From the NCBI GenBank assembly GCA_031279475.1, contig JAITIL010000109.1, forward strand, positions 1 through 54,048: a DNA stretch of 54,048 nucleotides, read 5' to 3'. The notes beneath the pieces are model-generated. The model saw nothing but the letters and a program-made list of their open reading frames with translations, ran no database searches and was not told the origin of the DNA. Origin of the DNA: Prevotellaceae bacterium (lineage in GTDB: Bacteria; Bacteroidota; Bacteroidia; Bacteroidales; UBA932). Shown in pieces: positions 28,225-37,353 of the stretch. Both the position numbers and the translations under genes were made by a program. Positions within the stretch are counted from its first letter, which is position 1. Each line of letters starts with the position of its first letter.

Positions 28225-29035
28225 TTTTAATAGGATAGTCTAACTGTCTCACTCGTGATTTTTTAAAATAACGTGAAGATGGATTGTGCCTGTTGTAAGC
28301 AGGACAAGAACGATTATACTTTATGAGGTAAGATAAGGAAATCCCGAATGTTCCTGTCCAGTCGTTGTTAATAACCTGCGAATGTTCTTCATTCACGCCT
28401 TCATAAAAATCAATATCGTCATTAAAACTTATCCTGAACATCCATTCAACGCCCAAAGTAAGACGTTCAATGATGCACCACTTGGCGCCAATGCCCACCG
28501 GAATATCCAGAAGGAAAATGGATTTATTGGATTTCATGCTGTTTGACGAATGGGCATAAACGTCGGAAGACAGGAACGAGGCGCCCACACCCAGGTTGAG
28601 TAGTGGCGTGAAACGTTGCCCTTTACGGATATCAACCGCGTCGTAAGGCATGAAATTAAATTCGGCCAGGGCGTCGAAAAATAACATGGGACGCAGAAAC
28701 TCCCAATTTTTCCCCCACGGGTCGGACGGGAAGCCTTCCATTTCCCCGGCGTTTCCGGTAATGTATGCGAAAGCCAAATTGCCGCGTAGCGAAAAATACC
28801 GGGCAACATTATACCGGGCCATAATTCCTCCATAAAAAAAAGGATTTTTAAACGGGGTAAGGTTGGGATTGAAATCCCCCATATAATAAGTGACGCCGGC
28901 AAGAAAGCCCACCTCAAGTTTATCGTTGTTGTTAAAACATTCAAAGCCGGCACGCTCTTGCGCCGGTAGCCGGACAAAGCCGGACAACAGGGCAAACAAC
29001 AAAATTATGTGTTTAAATTTAAAAAAATCATACAT
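28217..29035 (-). CDS. DUF6089 family outer-membrane beta-barrel protein
   Basis: 272 residues with a signal peptide (ends RLPAQ). The mature part begins LEVGFLAGVTYYMGDFNPN, a pattern characteristic of the DUF6089 family. It continues as alternating strands with MARYNVARYFSLRGNLAFAYITGN and a polar C-terminal tail (SSRYFKKSRVRQLD). The family is regularly found between nadK and uppS in Bacteroidales; it is probably an eight-stranded barrel, function unknown. Overlap with uppS is 8 bp. Confidence 0.88.
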   Translation of the reverse strand: MYDFFKFKHIILLFALLSGFVRLPAQERAGFECFNNNDKLEVGFLAGVTYYMGDFNPNLTPFKNPFFYGGIMARYNVARYFSLRGNLAFAYITGNAGEMEGFPSDPWGKNWEFLRPMLFFDALAEFNFMPYDAVDIRKGQRFTPLLNLGVGASFLSSDVYAHSSNSMKSNKSIFLLDIPVGIGAKWCIIERLTLGVEWMFRISFNDDIDFYEGVNEEHSQVINNDWTGTFGISLSYLIKYNRSCPAYNRHNPSSRYFKKSRVRQLDYPIKNE

Positions 29036-29071
29036 TCTTATTAGACAACAGGGTTTATAAAAAGTTTAATA

Positions 29072-29932
29072 TTATGCATTTCTTTTGTCGTACCCCCATG
29101 ATAATTTTTCACACAGGGTACTGAAAAAACTACTTTCGTGCAACCTGATAATCTTAGCCGTGTAGGCGGCTTTCTCAAGTTGTATCTCGGTTCCCGAAGA
29201 CACCTCGTAAAGACGGTTGTCAATGCTGATAACGGCAACACCTTTGCGGCTGACGACCTGTAATTTGATATGCGCGCTGTCGGCAATGACCAGCGGGCGC
29301 ATGTTGAGGTTGTGCGAAGCGATAGGCGTGATAATAAAACTTTGCGAATCGGGCGCTACAATGGGGCCGCCGGCGCTCATGGAATAAGCTGTGGAGCCTG
29401 TGGGCGTAGCCACAAGCAGCCCGTCTGCCCAATAGTCGGGCAACTTCTCATCATTGACGGTTACACGCACCGTGACAAGGGATGGATGAAAATGCTGGAC
29501 ACCCACATCGTTGAGCGCATAAGGCGAATCGCTTGCCGGAAGAAATTGACCGGAGACTTTCAGCAACGTACGCGCCTCAATGCGGTAATCATGATGCAAC
29601 AAGGCATTTAACGCCTGTTCGGAATGGCTGAGCGGCACCGTAGACAAAAAACCCAGGCGGCCAGTATTAATGCCGAATACAGGCGTATGGGAATAACAGG
29701 CAAGGCCTATGCTTTCCAAAAAAGTACCGTCGCCGCCGAGGCTTATGAGACAATGAATATCGGCAGGCAATCCGGTAAATATATCGTACCGGGCAGCATC
29801 GGCAGGCAAGTATGCGGCAAATGACCGGTGAACAAGTACCGCCACATCATGCCGGTTTAGCCACTGCAATAAACGGATGACTTCCGGTAAGTCTACCGGC
29901 TCTATTTGTCGTCCATAAAGCGCTACTACCAT
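29072..29932 (-). CDS. nadK: NAD kinase
   Basis: 286 residues. Phosphorylates NAD+ to NADP+. The GGDGTFLESI motif is at about residues 69-78, NTGRLGFLS at about 96, the NDVGVQ segment carrying the conserved Asn-Asp at about 145, and the glycine-rich GSTAYSMSAGGPI at about 180. It is the first gene of a minus-strand run through murI and is divergent from pdxJ. Confidence 0.95.
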   Translation of the reverse strand: MVVALYGRQIEPVDLPEVIRLLQWLNRHDVAVLVHRSFAAYLPADAARYDIFTGLPADIHCLISLGGDGTFLESIGLACYSHTPVFGINTGRLGFLSTVPLSHSEQALNALLHHDYRIEARTLLKVSGQFLPASDSPYALNDVGVQHFHPSLVTVRVTVNDEKLPDYWADGLLVATPTGSTAYSMSAGGPIVAPDSQSFIITPIASHNLNMRPLVIADSAHIKLQVVSRKGVAVISIDNRLYEVSSGTEIQLEKAAYTAKIIRLHESSFFSTLCEKLSWGYDKRNA

Positions 29933-30027
29933 GAATGTGAATATTTTAATTCATTTTTGGGGAGTTTATTCCTCCATTGATAGAAAAAATTTTGACGAAG
30001 ATATGATTTTTTATTGATTTATTGATG

Positions 30028-30035
30028 TAATTTTG
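30028..30035 (+). promoter_or_regulatory. Candidate -7 box of pdxJ
   Basis: TAATTTTG fits TAnnTTTG and ends only 7 bp before the pdxJ ATG, which would give an almost leaderless mRNA. No -33 at the right spacing. Confidence 0.4.
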
Positions 30036-30042
30036 CAATGAA

Positions 30043-30765
30043 ATGACACGACTGAGTGTAAATATTAACAAAGTGGCCACCCTGCGTAATGCCAGGGGGG
30101 GAAATGTGCCCGATGTCATACAGGTGGCTAAGGATTGTGAGAAGTTTGGAGCACAGGGTATTACGGTGCACCCTCGCCCCGATGAACGGCATATCCGCCA
30201 CGACGATGTTGTGGCTTTGCGCAAAGTGGTGCGCACCGAATTTAATATTGAAGGAAATCCGGAGCGCCGCTTCATGGATTTGGTGCTGAACGTGTTGCCG
30301 GAACAAGTGACGCTGGTGCCCGACGGGCATGATGCGCTGACGTCAAGTGCGGGATGGGATACGCACACACACCGCGATTTTTTACGTGAAATAATAAAAA
30401 CATTCCAACAAAAAGGTATCAGGGTATCCGTATTTGTGGAGGCTGCGGCCGGCATGGTGCGGGGGGCGGCAGAAGCGGGCGCCGACAGGGTGGAATTATA
30501 CACGGAACCCTACGCCGCACAATATGGCAAACAGCGGGAAATGGCCGTGACGCCTTTCGTAGAAGCAGCGCGGGAAGCGGCAAAATGTGGGCTGGGCTTG
30601 AATGCGGGACATGATTTGAATCTCGAAAACCTTCATTACTTCTACCGCATGGTGCCGGATTTGCTGGAGGTATCTATTGGTCATGCGCTCATCTGTGACG
30701 CCCTGTATCTCGGGCTGGAAGAAACCATACGGAGGTACAGGGAAGAACTAAGAACTAAAAGTTAA
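30043..30765 (+). CDS. pdxJ: Pyridoxine 5'-phosphate synthase
   Basis: 240 residues, a TIM barrel that condenses 1-deoxyxylulose 5-phosphate with aminoacetone 3-phosphate in vitamin B6 synthesis. Motifs: [16 protein letters not shown] at residues 4-19, [11 protein letters not shown] at about 40, VTLVPD near 85 and [15 protein letters not shown] near 187. It is divergent from nadK and 11 bp upstream of the DUF4831 gene. Confidence 0.96.
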   Translation: MTRLSVNINKVATLRNARGGNVPDVIQVAKDCEKFGAQGITVHPRPDERHIRHDDVVALRKVVRTEFNIEGNPERRFMDLVLNVLPEQVTLVPDGHDALTSSAGWDTHTHRDFLREIIKTFQQKGIRVSVFVEAAAGMVRGAAEAGADRVELYTEPYAAQYGKQREMAVTPFVEAAREAAKCGLGLNAGHDLNLENLHYFYRMVPDLLEVSIGHALICDALYLGLEETIRRYREELRTKS

Positions 30766-30776
30766 GAACTAAGGAT

Positions 30777-31829
30777 ATGAAAGTATTGAAAATAAAAAAA
30801 ATGTTATTGATGGGGGCATGCTGGTGGGCTTGTATTCCTGCCTTTGCCCAACAGTTGCCGCAAGGCGTGGTGGTGTACGCGCTTCCCCTGACTTCGGTAC
30901 AGATACAGGCCGAAGCCACCCGCGAAGTGTTTACGGCCGGGCCTTATGCGAAATTTGCAGCCAAGTATCTTGGCATTGAAGTATCTACCGAGAACAAGGA
31001 AAATTACAGCCTGAAAAACCTCCGCCTCATTTCTTTTGTGGAGGCCGACGCCGCTCAAACCTATACGGTGGCGTTGAAAGACAACAAATCAGCGACTAAT
31101 TTTTTGACGATGACTGCCGCCGGACCAGTAGCCATGTTTGAACAAAACGCCGCTACTTCCATTTCGTGGCGCTTCGCCAATGCCGCGCGGGAAGCCGACT
31201 TTCATAATCGTGGAACGGTATCGAACTTGGCGAAAGAAACCACTACCCTCTACAAAACGGTGAAAACCAATGCCGGCTTCGAACGGGTGCCGGTACAACA
31301 AAGCCAGGTGGTGGAAAAGAATATGGAACGCCGCGCCGAAGAAACGGCAAACCAGATTTATTCGTTACGGAAAAAACGGATGGAATTAATTTCGGGTGAT
31401 GCGGATAATCCGTTAAGCGGCGATGCTATGCGCGCGGTGCTCGAAGAAATTACGCGCCTCGAAGAAGCGTACATGAGCTTGTTTGCAGGCAAATCGTCTT
31501 TTGATACACAAACGATGACCTTCGACGTGGTACCCGATGCCGGGCAACCCAAGCAACTGTATGTGGCCTTCCGTTTTTCGGAAACACAAGGATTGCTTTC
31601 TTCCGCCAACCTTGCCGGCCGTCCTGTAGTACTTGAACTCACGCCCGAAAAAGAAGTAAAGGCCATGCCCTCCAACGCCTATGAGGTGGACAAGAAAGGA
31701 AAACGAATAAGCTACCGCATTCCCGAAATCGTACGGGCGCGCGTGCTCGACGGCCAAACAGTGTTACTGCAAACCCGCTTCCCCGTTTACCAGTTAGGAA
31801 CGGTGATGACCTTGCCAATAGACTTTTAA
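30777..31829 (+). CDS. DUF4831 family exported protein
   Basis: 350 residues. A signal peptide ends at about residue 25 (PAFAQ). The mature start GVVVYALPLTSVQIQAEA and AGPYAKFAAKYLGIE are typical of the DUF4831 family of Bacteroidota, found near pdxJ in several genomes as I recall. Function unknown. It is followed by a convergent thioredoxin gene with only 2 bp between the stop codons. Confidence 0.85.
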   Translation: MKVLKIKKMLLMGACWWACIPAFAQQLPQGVVVYALPLTSVQIQAEATREVFTAGPYAKFAAKYLGIEVSTENKENYSLKNLRLISFVEADAAQTYTVALKDNKSATNFLTMTAAGPVAMFEQNAATSISWRFANAAREADFHNRGTVSNLAKETTTLYKTVKTNAGFERVPVQQSQVVEKNMERRAEETANQIYSLRKKRMELISGDADNPLSGDAMRAVLEEITRLEEAYMSLFAGKSSFDTQTMTFDVVPDAGQPKQLYVAFRFSETQGLLSSANLAGRPVVLELTPEKEVKAMPSNAYEVDKKGKRISYRIPEIVRARVLDGQTVLLQTRFPVYQLGTVMTLPIDF

Positions 31830-31831
31830 CG

Positions 31832-32362
31832 TTAACTTTTCCGGGTATTCTTTATCGACTGTATATTATCCCACGTCTTTTTGAAATCGTCGAAATTCAT
31901 GTTTTGGTAATACTTCGTGTCGCTGGTATATTCAAGGTAAGGCTGAAACTGTTCCAACGATTGATAACCCGACGTATTGGTAATAGGTTGAAAATTCTCG
32001 TTAAAAAAGAAAATCGCGGGAAGGTTTTGTTTGTTGAATACATTCAGCAACATTGACGAAATAAAAAACTGCCCTGCTTTCGCCATCGTAAACCGCACCG
32101 CATAAAACCGTGTATTGATTTTCCCCACCACGCTACTGTCGGAAAGCGTTTCCTCCGTCATTTTTTGGCACCAATGGCAGTCTTCACTATACACCATAAA
32201 AAGAAAACTCCTGGACGTGTCGCGATGAAGCGTTTCCGCTTCTTCCAACGACAGCCAACGAATTCCGGCTTTCGGCAACGTGGTGTCGCCCGCAACCTCC
32301 TGGGCGGACAACGACGCCGAAACAACAAACAGCAACACGGTGATTAATAAACTACGCGTCAT
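31832..32362 (-). CDS. Periplasmic thioredoxin-fold protein (CHWC)
   Basis: 176 residues with a signal peptide (ends SLSAQ). The thioredoxin-like domain starts near residue 35 (WLSLEEAETL) and has a C-H-W-C active site in YSEDCHWCQKM; the cis-Pro region is NKQNLPAIFFF. The fold resembles the thioredoxin-like YyaL/DUF255 relatives that act on secreted proteins. It lies 13 bp downstream of a second such gene, so the two are probably one operon of periplasmic disulfide oxidoreductases. Confidence 0.85.
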   Translation of the reverse strand: MTRSLLITVLLFVVSASLSAQEVAGDTTLPKAGIRWLSLEEAETLHRDTSRSFLFMVYSEDCHWCQKMTEETLSDSSVVGKINTRFYAVRFTMAKAGQFFISSMLLNVFNKQNLPAIFFFNENFQPITNTSGYQSLEQFQPYLEYTSDTKYYQNMNFDDFKKTWDNIQSIKNTRKS

Positions 32363-32375
32363 TCGGCAAAAAAAA

Positions 32376-32948
32376 TTAATTGTTCATGTCCTGTATGATT
32401 TTGGGCCATTCCTGCATGAATTTTTCCCACTTCATTTTCTTGTAATAATCTTGCGCAATATATACGAGAATAGGCCGCAACTCTTCCGGCGTGCGGTATC
32501 CGGGAACTATTGAAATCAATTGCATGCTCTCATCCATGTAGGCAATCGTAGGATAACTCATTTGTCCGTTTAATATCTTTACAGCTAATTCGTGAGAACG
32601 ATATTCCGGCTTAAAATTGTAGGTGTTTCCTCCTATTGTAATTGGCTTTTTCCCCTCCGCGTCTAATTTTACAGGGTAAAAATACGCATTCAAATAAGCC
32701 GCCACATCTTCCACCTGAAAAGTGTTTGCATCCATTCTCTTGCACCATCCGCACCAGTCGGTATAGACGTCAATAAAGAGTTTACGGGGCTCTTTGGCAA
32801 TAAGTTTTTCCGCCTCTTCAATAGTAAACCACTTTACAGCGGTATTTTCCGGCGCCGTGCTGGCATCGGGTTGCGTGGCCATAACCTTTTGGGCCGTCAA
32901 CAGGCATAAAAAGATTACTAATGTGAAAGTAGTTAACGTTTTATACAT
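32376..32948 (-). CDS. Periplasmic thioredoxin-fold protein (CGWC)
   Basis: 190 residues with an N-terminal signal peptide (about residues 1-24). The domain begins KWFTIEEAEKL, the active site is C-G-W-C in YTDWCGWCKRMD, and the cis-Pro region is MSYPTIAYMD. It parallels the downstream CHWC protein over its full length, so the pair arose by duplication. Different dipeptides between the cysteines suggest different redox roles, which is inference. Confidence 0.86.
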   Translation of the reverse strand: MYKTLTTFTLVIFLCLLTAQKVMATQPDASTAPENTAVKWFTIEEAEKLIAKEPRKLFIDVYTDWCGWCKRMDANTFQVEDVAAYLNAYFYPVKLDAEGKKPITIGGNTYNFKPEYRSHELAVKILNGQMSYPTIAYMDESMQLISIVPGYRTPEELRPILVYIAQDYYKKMKWEKFMQEWPKIIQDMNN

Positions 32949-32984
32949 AATAAAAAGGTGTTAATGTATAGAAGTATCAAACCT

Positions 32985-32992
32985 CAAATATA
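32985..32992 (-). promoter_or_regulatory. Candidate -7 box of the thioredoxin pair
   Basis: Minus strand TATATTTG, 36 bp before the ATG at 32948. A TTG lies 19 bp further upstream (33012-33014). Confidence 0.45.
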
Positions 32993-33019
32993 CGAAAAAT
33001 ATGTAAACAGACAACAAAA

Positions 33020-33616
33020 TTAGTGTAATTTAACACCGATGAGGTGGGTAAATTCCTCACGTGTACGGATATCTTTCATAAAAGTGCCGGTGAAAGCCGA
33101 CGTAGTGGCCACCGAATTTTGTTTTTGCACCCCACGCATTTGCATACACGTGTGCGCCGCCTCAATCACCACCGCCACGCCCAGCGGATTGAGGGTTTCC
33201 TGAATACAATCGCGGATTTGTACCGTGAGGCGTTCCTGCACCTGCATCCGGCGGGCGAAGGCCTCCACCACCCGCGCAATTTTGCTCAATCCGGTGATAT
33301 ACCCATTGGGAATATAGGCCACATGCGCCTTCCCATAAAACGGCAACATGTGATGTTCGCATAACGAATACAACTCAATATCTTTTACAAGCACCATTTG
33401 CTGGTATTCTTCCTTAAACAAAGCCGATTTCAAAATAGCCGCCGGGTCGGTATTATACCCTTGGGTAAGAAATTGCATCGACCGAGCCACCCGCTCGGGT
33501 GTTTTTTTCAGTCCGTCGCGCCCGACATCCTCCCCCAGCAAAGACAGAATAGCTTCATAATGTGACATTAACGCCTCAGTAATGTCTGCATCAAAATGTT
33601 CAACTTTTGTGTACAT
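33020..33616 (-). CDS. folE: GTP cyclohydrolase I
   Basis: 198 residues from the ATG at 33616 ([14 protein letters not shown]); the longer frame to 33787 overlaps the divergent mqnB gene and is rejected. Zinc and catalytic residues are in LCEHHMLPF (about 86-94) and HTCMQMRG (about 157-164). It makes 7,8-dihydroneopterin triphosphate for folate or other pteridines. It is divergent from mqnB with 55 bp between the starts. Confidence 0.96.
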   Translation of the reverse strand: MYTKVEHFDADITEALMSHYEAILSLLGEDVGRDGLKKTPERVARSMQFLTQGYNTDPAAILKSALFKEEYQQMVLVKDIELYSLCEHHMLPFYGKAHVAYIPNGYITGLSKIARVVEAFARRMQVQERLTVQIRDCIQETLNPLGVAVVIEAAHTCMQMRGVQKQNSVATTSAFTGTFMKDIRTREEFTHLIGVKLH

Positions 33617-33671
33617 AAAATAAATCGTAAATTTACGGCAATTATACGAAAAAAAATTAAAATTCCGCTTT

Positions 33672-34319
33672 ATGAAACTTCTTATTACGGCGGCTACGCC
33701 TGAAGAACTCCTGATAGCCCAACAATTGGCTGTTGTCACGCCGGAAACGTGCCACTGTGCGGTAACCGGCATCGGCCTGGCCCCCACGGCCTATCACACC
33801 CTCAGATATTTACAGGCCGGCCACTATGACTTGGCGGTGAATATTGGCATTGCCGGAAGTTTTACGGAGCAACTGCCTGTGGGCAGCGTATGCGCTGTAA
33901 ATAAAGAATATTTCGGCGATTGCGGTATTCAAACCCCGAAAGGTTTTTTCACATTGTTTGACGAACATATTTTGCATGCCAATACGTTTCCTTTTGTGGA
34001 TGGCGCGCTCCACGCCCCTGCGCAGCCCATGACGCACTTAGCCGGTATTCCGGCGGCTACAGGCGTTACGGTGCATACGGTGAGCGGCGAGCCGCAACGC
34101 ATCGCCGAACTGCAGTTGCACTTCTCGCCCGACATTGAAACGATGGAGAGCGCCGCATTTTTTTATGTCTGCCTGCAGGAAAAAATCCCGTTCCTTGCCC
34201 TGCGCGCCATCTCCAACAAGGTAGAGCCCCGCGACAAATCGAAATGGAATATTCCGCTGGCCCTGCAAAATCTAAGCAATGTGTTGAGAAGTTATATATC
34301 TGAAAACGGGAATTCGTAA
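33672..34319 (+). CDS. mqnB: Futalosine hydrolase
   Basis: 215 residues of the nucleoside phosphorylase/hydrolase fold. It starts [19 protein letters not shown], has the glycine motif VNIGIAGSF near residue 56 and the [12 protein letters not shown] motif near 155. It cleaves futalosine to dehypoxanthine-futalosine in the alternative menaquinone pathway. mqnD for the same pathway lies at 52848-53648, supporting the call over other MTA/SAH-nucleosidase-like enzymes. Confidence 0.88.
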   Translation: MKLLITAATPEELLIAQQLAVVTPETCHCAVTGIGLAPTAYHTLRYLQAGHYDLAVNIGIAGSFTEQLPVGSVCAVNKEYFGDCGIQTPKGFFTLFDEHILHANTFPFVDGALHAPAQPMTHLAGIPAATGVTVHTVSGEPQRIAELQLHFSPDIETMESAAFFYVCLQEKIPFLALRAISNKVEPRDKSKWNIPLALQNLSNVLRSYISENGNS

Positions 34320-34359
34320 CTTTCTTTATCGGGGCGGTTTTATCTGCGTCAGTATCGGC

Positions 34360-35292
34360 CTATTGGCTTAGGATTTCTTCAATCTTTTCTTTACTTAGGT
34401 TAGTGATGGTTTGGAGTTGCGCTATAGTAAACCCGTTACGCTTCCCACTAATAACTATGTTAATCAAACTTTTTTCCATACCAATGGCTTCGCCCTCTGC
34501 CCTTCCTTTTTCTATACCCTTTGCCATCCCCTTTGCCATGCCCTTTGCCATGCCCTTTGCCATACCTTTTGCCATACCCTCATCTAACGCATCAAGATAA
34601 TACATACGCTCGGTGCGAATGGAATCCCAATAGCGGTCATACACATCAAGCTGGCCTTTGGTATAGGAACTGCTTTCTAAATATTGCACTGCTTCTTTGG
34701 TGATATCTTCCTCCAACAGCTCCGGCGGTATCTTTTCCGAGCCCTCCTGAATTTGAGTCAAAAACGTCAACCACAAATCATACAATTTTTTCTCGGCCCT
34801 GTTGCCCGGACGGAACTTAGGCAATTCGATAAACACGAACTCTAACCCTTCAATTTGTTTATCTTTGTTCTCTATATTGACGATCTTGTAGTCGTGGTAA
34901 TATACCGACGAGTCGCTGTCGAAAGTTTCATTGACGAAACTCAGCGCATACACCGGTTGCAGGAACTTGTACTCCTTGGCCGAATCCAATTGCTTTATGT
35001 ACGCTTTGGAAGCATTGAACAGCACACGACTTTTGAAACTGTCGGTCCAATACATCTGCATTTCTACAATAAACTTTCGTCCCATGTTATCGGTGCAGTG
35101 CACGTCCACAATGGAATCTTTCAATGCGGGAATTTCCGGCACCAATTCAGGCTGCTGGTATTTCAACGTAACGATTTGTTGCGACGTCTCCAAGGGTAAC
35201 ATGCTATTGAGCAAACTTTTGCATAAGTGCTCATGCTCACCGAAGATACGCTTAAAAGTTAAGTCATTTTTTGGATCAAGATAACGTGGCAT
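34360..35292 (-). CDS. Rpn/PD-(D/E)XK nuclease family putative transposase
   Basis: 310 residues. The N-terminus (LDPKNDLTFKRIFGEHEHL) and the nuclease core (DSIVDVHCTDNMGRKFIVEMQM, with D and E-x-Q of the PD-(D/E)XK fold at about 65-75) are those of the Rpn family, recombination-promoting nucleases abundant in Bacteroidota. Near the C-terminus, about residues 237-265, lies a run of A-K-G-M repeats at DNA positions about 34517-34588, a frequent site of copy variation in this family. It lies alone after mqnB and convergent with it. The frame is intact. Confidence 0.88.
   Translation of the reverse strand: MPRYLDPKNDLTFKRIFGEHEHLCKSLLNSMLPLETSQQIVTLKYQQPELVPEIPALKDSIVDVHCTDNMGRKFIVEMQMYWTDSFKSRVLFNASKAYIKQLDSAKEYKFLQPVYALSFVNETFDSDSSVYYHDYKIVNIENKDKQIEGLEFVFIELPKFRPGNRAEKKLYDLWLTFLTQIQEGSEKIPPELLEEDITKEAVQYLESSSYTKGQLDVYDRYWDSIRTERMYYLDALDEGMAKGMAKGMAKGMAKGMAKGIEKGRAEGEAIGMEKSLINIVISGKRNGFTIAQLQTITNLSKEKIEEILSQ
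34517..34588. repeat. 12-bp tandem repeat encoding AKGM in the Rpn gene
   Basis: Tandem 12-bp units in the coding strand give A-K-G-M about five times and then a degenerate form. Slippage here would change length without breaking the frame. Confidence 0.8.
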
Positions 35293-35320
35293 TTCTTGTA
35301 AGATTTTCGATTTAACGGCA

Positions 35321-35328
35321 CAAAGGTA
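35321..35328 (-). promoter_or_regulatory. -7 box of the Rpn-type gene
   Basis: Minus strand TACCTTTG, 28 bp before the ATG at 35292. Confidence 0.45.
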
Positions 35329-35438
35329 GTTAAAAATTTCACATCTCCTAATTATTTGGGTCGGAAAAAGAGATAATTCACAAGTTTCTTTTTCATAAGG
35401 TCTTCCGGTCCCGCATTCTTGCTTTCGTCATCCGTAAA

Positions 35439-35470
35439 TTTGTAAAATCCGATTATTTTCCTTACCTTTG
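35439..35470 (+). promoter_or_regulatory. Promoter of the metal-efflux operon
   Basis: TTTG (35439-35442), 20 bp, TACCTTTG (35463-35470): an exact -33/-7 pair. The first ATG begins only 7 bp after the -7 box, so the message should be leaderless or nearly so. Confidence 0.7.
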
Positions 35471-35477
35471 TGGCGTC

Positions 35478-35936
35478 ATGTTGCAGAAATTAGCGTTGAA
35501 AAGTAAATTCTCCATATTCTCTGTAGCGGTTGCCGCTTTCATGTTGGTGGCGTTCACGGCGACGCCGCACCACCATCATGGGGTGATGATGTGCCTGGTC
35601 ACGGAACACCATAGAGAGGCGCATAACCACAATGCGGAACATGCGTGCGCCGCACACCATGGCGCCGGTGAAGAAAATCACGATACCGACGGTTGCTGTG
35701 TGGCAGAAGTGGAATACCTTGTTTCCGCCCAGCAGGAAATAACCTGTAAGCATTTCTCCTGTACGTTACATCACCCGCCTTTTCCGCTGTTACCGGCGCT
35801 TTTTGTGTGGGTAAACCTTTCCGATGACGCTGCCACAGCGTCCGGTAGAAAACACAAGTACCGGCCCGCTGTTTTACTTCCCGAATTTGCCTGCGCAGGC
35901 CAAATCCACGGCTTGCGGGCGCCCCCTGTTAGTTAA
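35478..35936 (+). CDS. His-rich exported small protein (DUF6769-like)
   Basis: 152 residues. A signal peptide or membrane anchor (about residues 1-30) is followed by PHHHHG and a His/Cys-rich segment (EHHREAHNHNAEHACAAHHG, then DGCCVAEVEYL) and TCKHFSCTLHH. This resembles the DUF6769 family that precedes heavy-metal RND pumps in Bacteroidota. The many His and Cys residues suggest metal binding in the periplasm, perhaps as a sensor or chaperone; that is inference. It lies first in the operon, 94 bp before the adaptor gene. Confidence 0.75.
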   Translation: MLQKLALKSKFSIFSVAVAAFMLVAFTATPHHHHGVMMCLVTEHHREAHNHNAEHACAAHHGAGEENHDTDGCCVAEVEYLVSAQQEITCKHFSCTLHHPPFPLLPALFVWVNLSDDAATASGRKHKYRPAVLLPEFACAGQIHGLRAPPVS

Positions 35937-36030
35937 AAATATAAGAGTTAAGAATTAAAGCATTGGCGTCACTATTATTAAGAGAGTGGCGTCAGCGCTC
36001 ATAATCTATAATCCATAATCCATAATTAAA

Positions 36031-37188
36031 ATGAAATCACATATCATACATCATACATCATACATCATGTTACTCCTGTTTATTGCCGTGATGACTGCCG
36101 GATGTGGCGGACACGGCCATGACGGAAATGGCGCCGAAGAAAGCGGACACGAGCAAGAAACACACGCCGGCGAAATCATATTCAGTAAGGCGCAAGCCAG
36201 TGCCGCACAACTTGAGTTAGAAACAATCGCGCCGGGTACATTCAGCCAGGTGATAAAAACAAGCGGGCAATTGTTGCCGGCGCAAGGCGACGAAATAACG
36301 GTGGTGGCCACGTCGAGCGGCGTGGTGTCGTTTGCGCAAGCCGTTCTGTCGGAAGGCGCCGCCGTGAAGGAAGGCCAGGTGCTTGCCGGCATTTCAGCCA
36401 GGAACATGGTAGACGGCGATCCGGCCATCAGGGCGAAAATAGAATACGGAGCTGCACGGGCAGCATACGAACGCGCCGAAAGTCTGGTGAAGGACGACGT
36501 CATCTCAAAGAAAGATTTTGAACAGGCGCAACTGCGCTACGAGAGCGCAGAAACGGCCTACAATGCCTCGTTGAAAACGGTGACCTCGAAAGGAATGAAC
36601 GTAATGGCGCCCGCGAGCGGCGTGGTGAGACGCCGGTGGGTGGACGAAGGCGAATATGTTGCCGTAGGGGAGCCCATCGTGAGCCTCGGCAAGAACAAAC
36701 GGCTGCAACTGCGCGCCGACGTGCCGGCCATGTATTTCAAGAACTTGTCGCAAGTCTCCAGTGCACATTTCAAAATGCCTTACGACGACGTTACATACAA
36801 GCTGTCGGAACTGGACGGCCGGCTGCTGTCGGTGGGCGCTTCGATGAATCAAAGTTCGCCCTATCTTCCGGTAACGTTTGAGTTTCACAACACCGGCGCT
36901 TTCATTCCGGGCTCATTTGCGGAGATTTATTTATTGACTGCAACACAACATGACGTAGTCTCTGTACCGCTCACGGCGATAACGGAAGAACAGGGGTTAT
37001 ACTCCGTATATCTTCAATTAGACGAGGAAATGTATAAAAAACAAGAGGTGACGCTTGGGCCAAACGATGGCGTTCGCGTGCAAATCATCTCGGGATTGAC
37101 GCCGGGCGACAAAGTGGTTTCGCAAGGGGTAACGCAGGTGAAATTGGCCGCCAACAGCGCCGTCATCCCGGAAGGACATTCACATTAA
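36031..37188 (+). CDS. RND efflux periplasmic adaptor lipoprotein (CusB/CzcB type)
   Basis: 385 residues. The signal peptide ends in a lipobox (MTAGC at about 27), and His-rich residues follow (GHGHDGNGAEESGHEQETHAG). The barrel-sandwich, hairpin and beta-barrel domains of membrane-fusion proteins follow: SSGVVSFAQAVLSEGAAVKEGQ (lipoyl half) at about 95, a coiled hairpin about 130-185, APASGVVRRRWVDEGEYV at about 192, and a C-terminal IISGLTPGDKVVSQG at about 350. It links the inner-membrane pump to the outer-membrane channel. The next gene is the pump. Confidence 0.92.
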   Translation: MKSHIIHHTSYIMLLLFIAVMTAGCGGHGHDGNGAEESGHEQETHAGEIIFSKAQASAAQLELETIAPGTFSQVIKTSGQLLPAQGDEITVVATSSGVVSFAQAVLSEGAAVKEGQVLAGISARNMVDGDPAIRAKIEYGAARAAYERAESLVKDDVISKKDFEQAQLRYESAETAYNASLKTVTSKGMNVMAPASGVVRRRWVDEGEYVAVGEPIVSLGKNKRLQLRADVPAMYFKNLSQVSSAHFKMPYDDVTYKLSELDGRLLSVGASMNQSSPYLPVTFEFHNTGAFIPGSFAEIYLLTATQHDVVSVPLTAITEEQGLYSVYLQLDEEMYKKQEVTLGPNDGVRVQIISGLTPGDKVVSQGVTQVKLAANSAVIPEGHSH

Positions 37189-37353
37189 AATCTTAGATTT
37201 TAGATTGTTGATTTTAAATCGGATTTTATGAATGTAATGATTGAACAAATAAAAAATAGAAATCAACGAAATCCTGTCAATTATTGTTGCTTTCATTAAA
37301 ACAACCAAGTTAAAAATCGCAAATCGTAAGTCGTAAATCAAAAATTGTACTTT

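Noticed and set aside
34360..35292. Insertion sequence with inverted ends
   Set aside because: No terminal inverted repeats or target duplication seen; Rpn genes usually lack them.
37201..37344. Regulator or small gene between the adaptor and the pump
   Set aside because: AT-rich, no open frame or hairpin; only low-complexity motifs.
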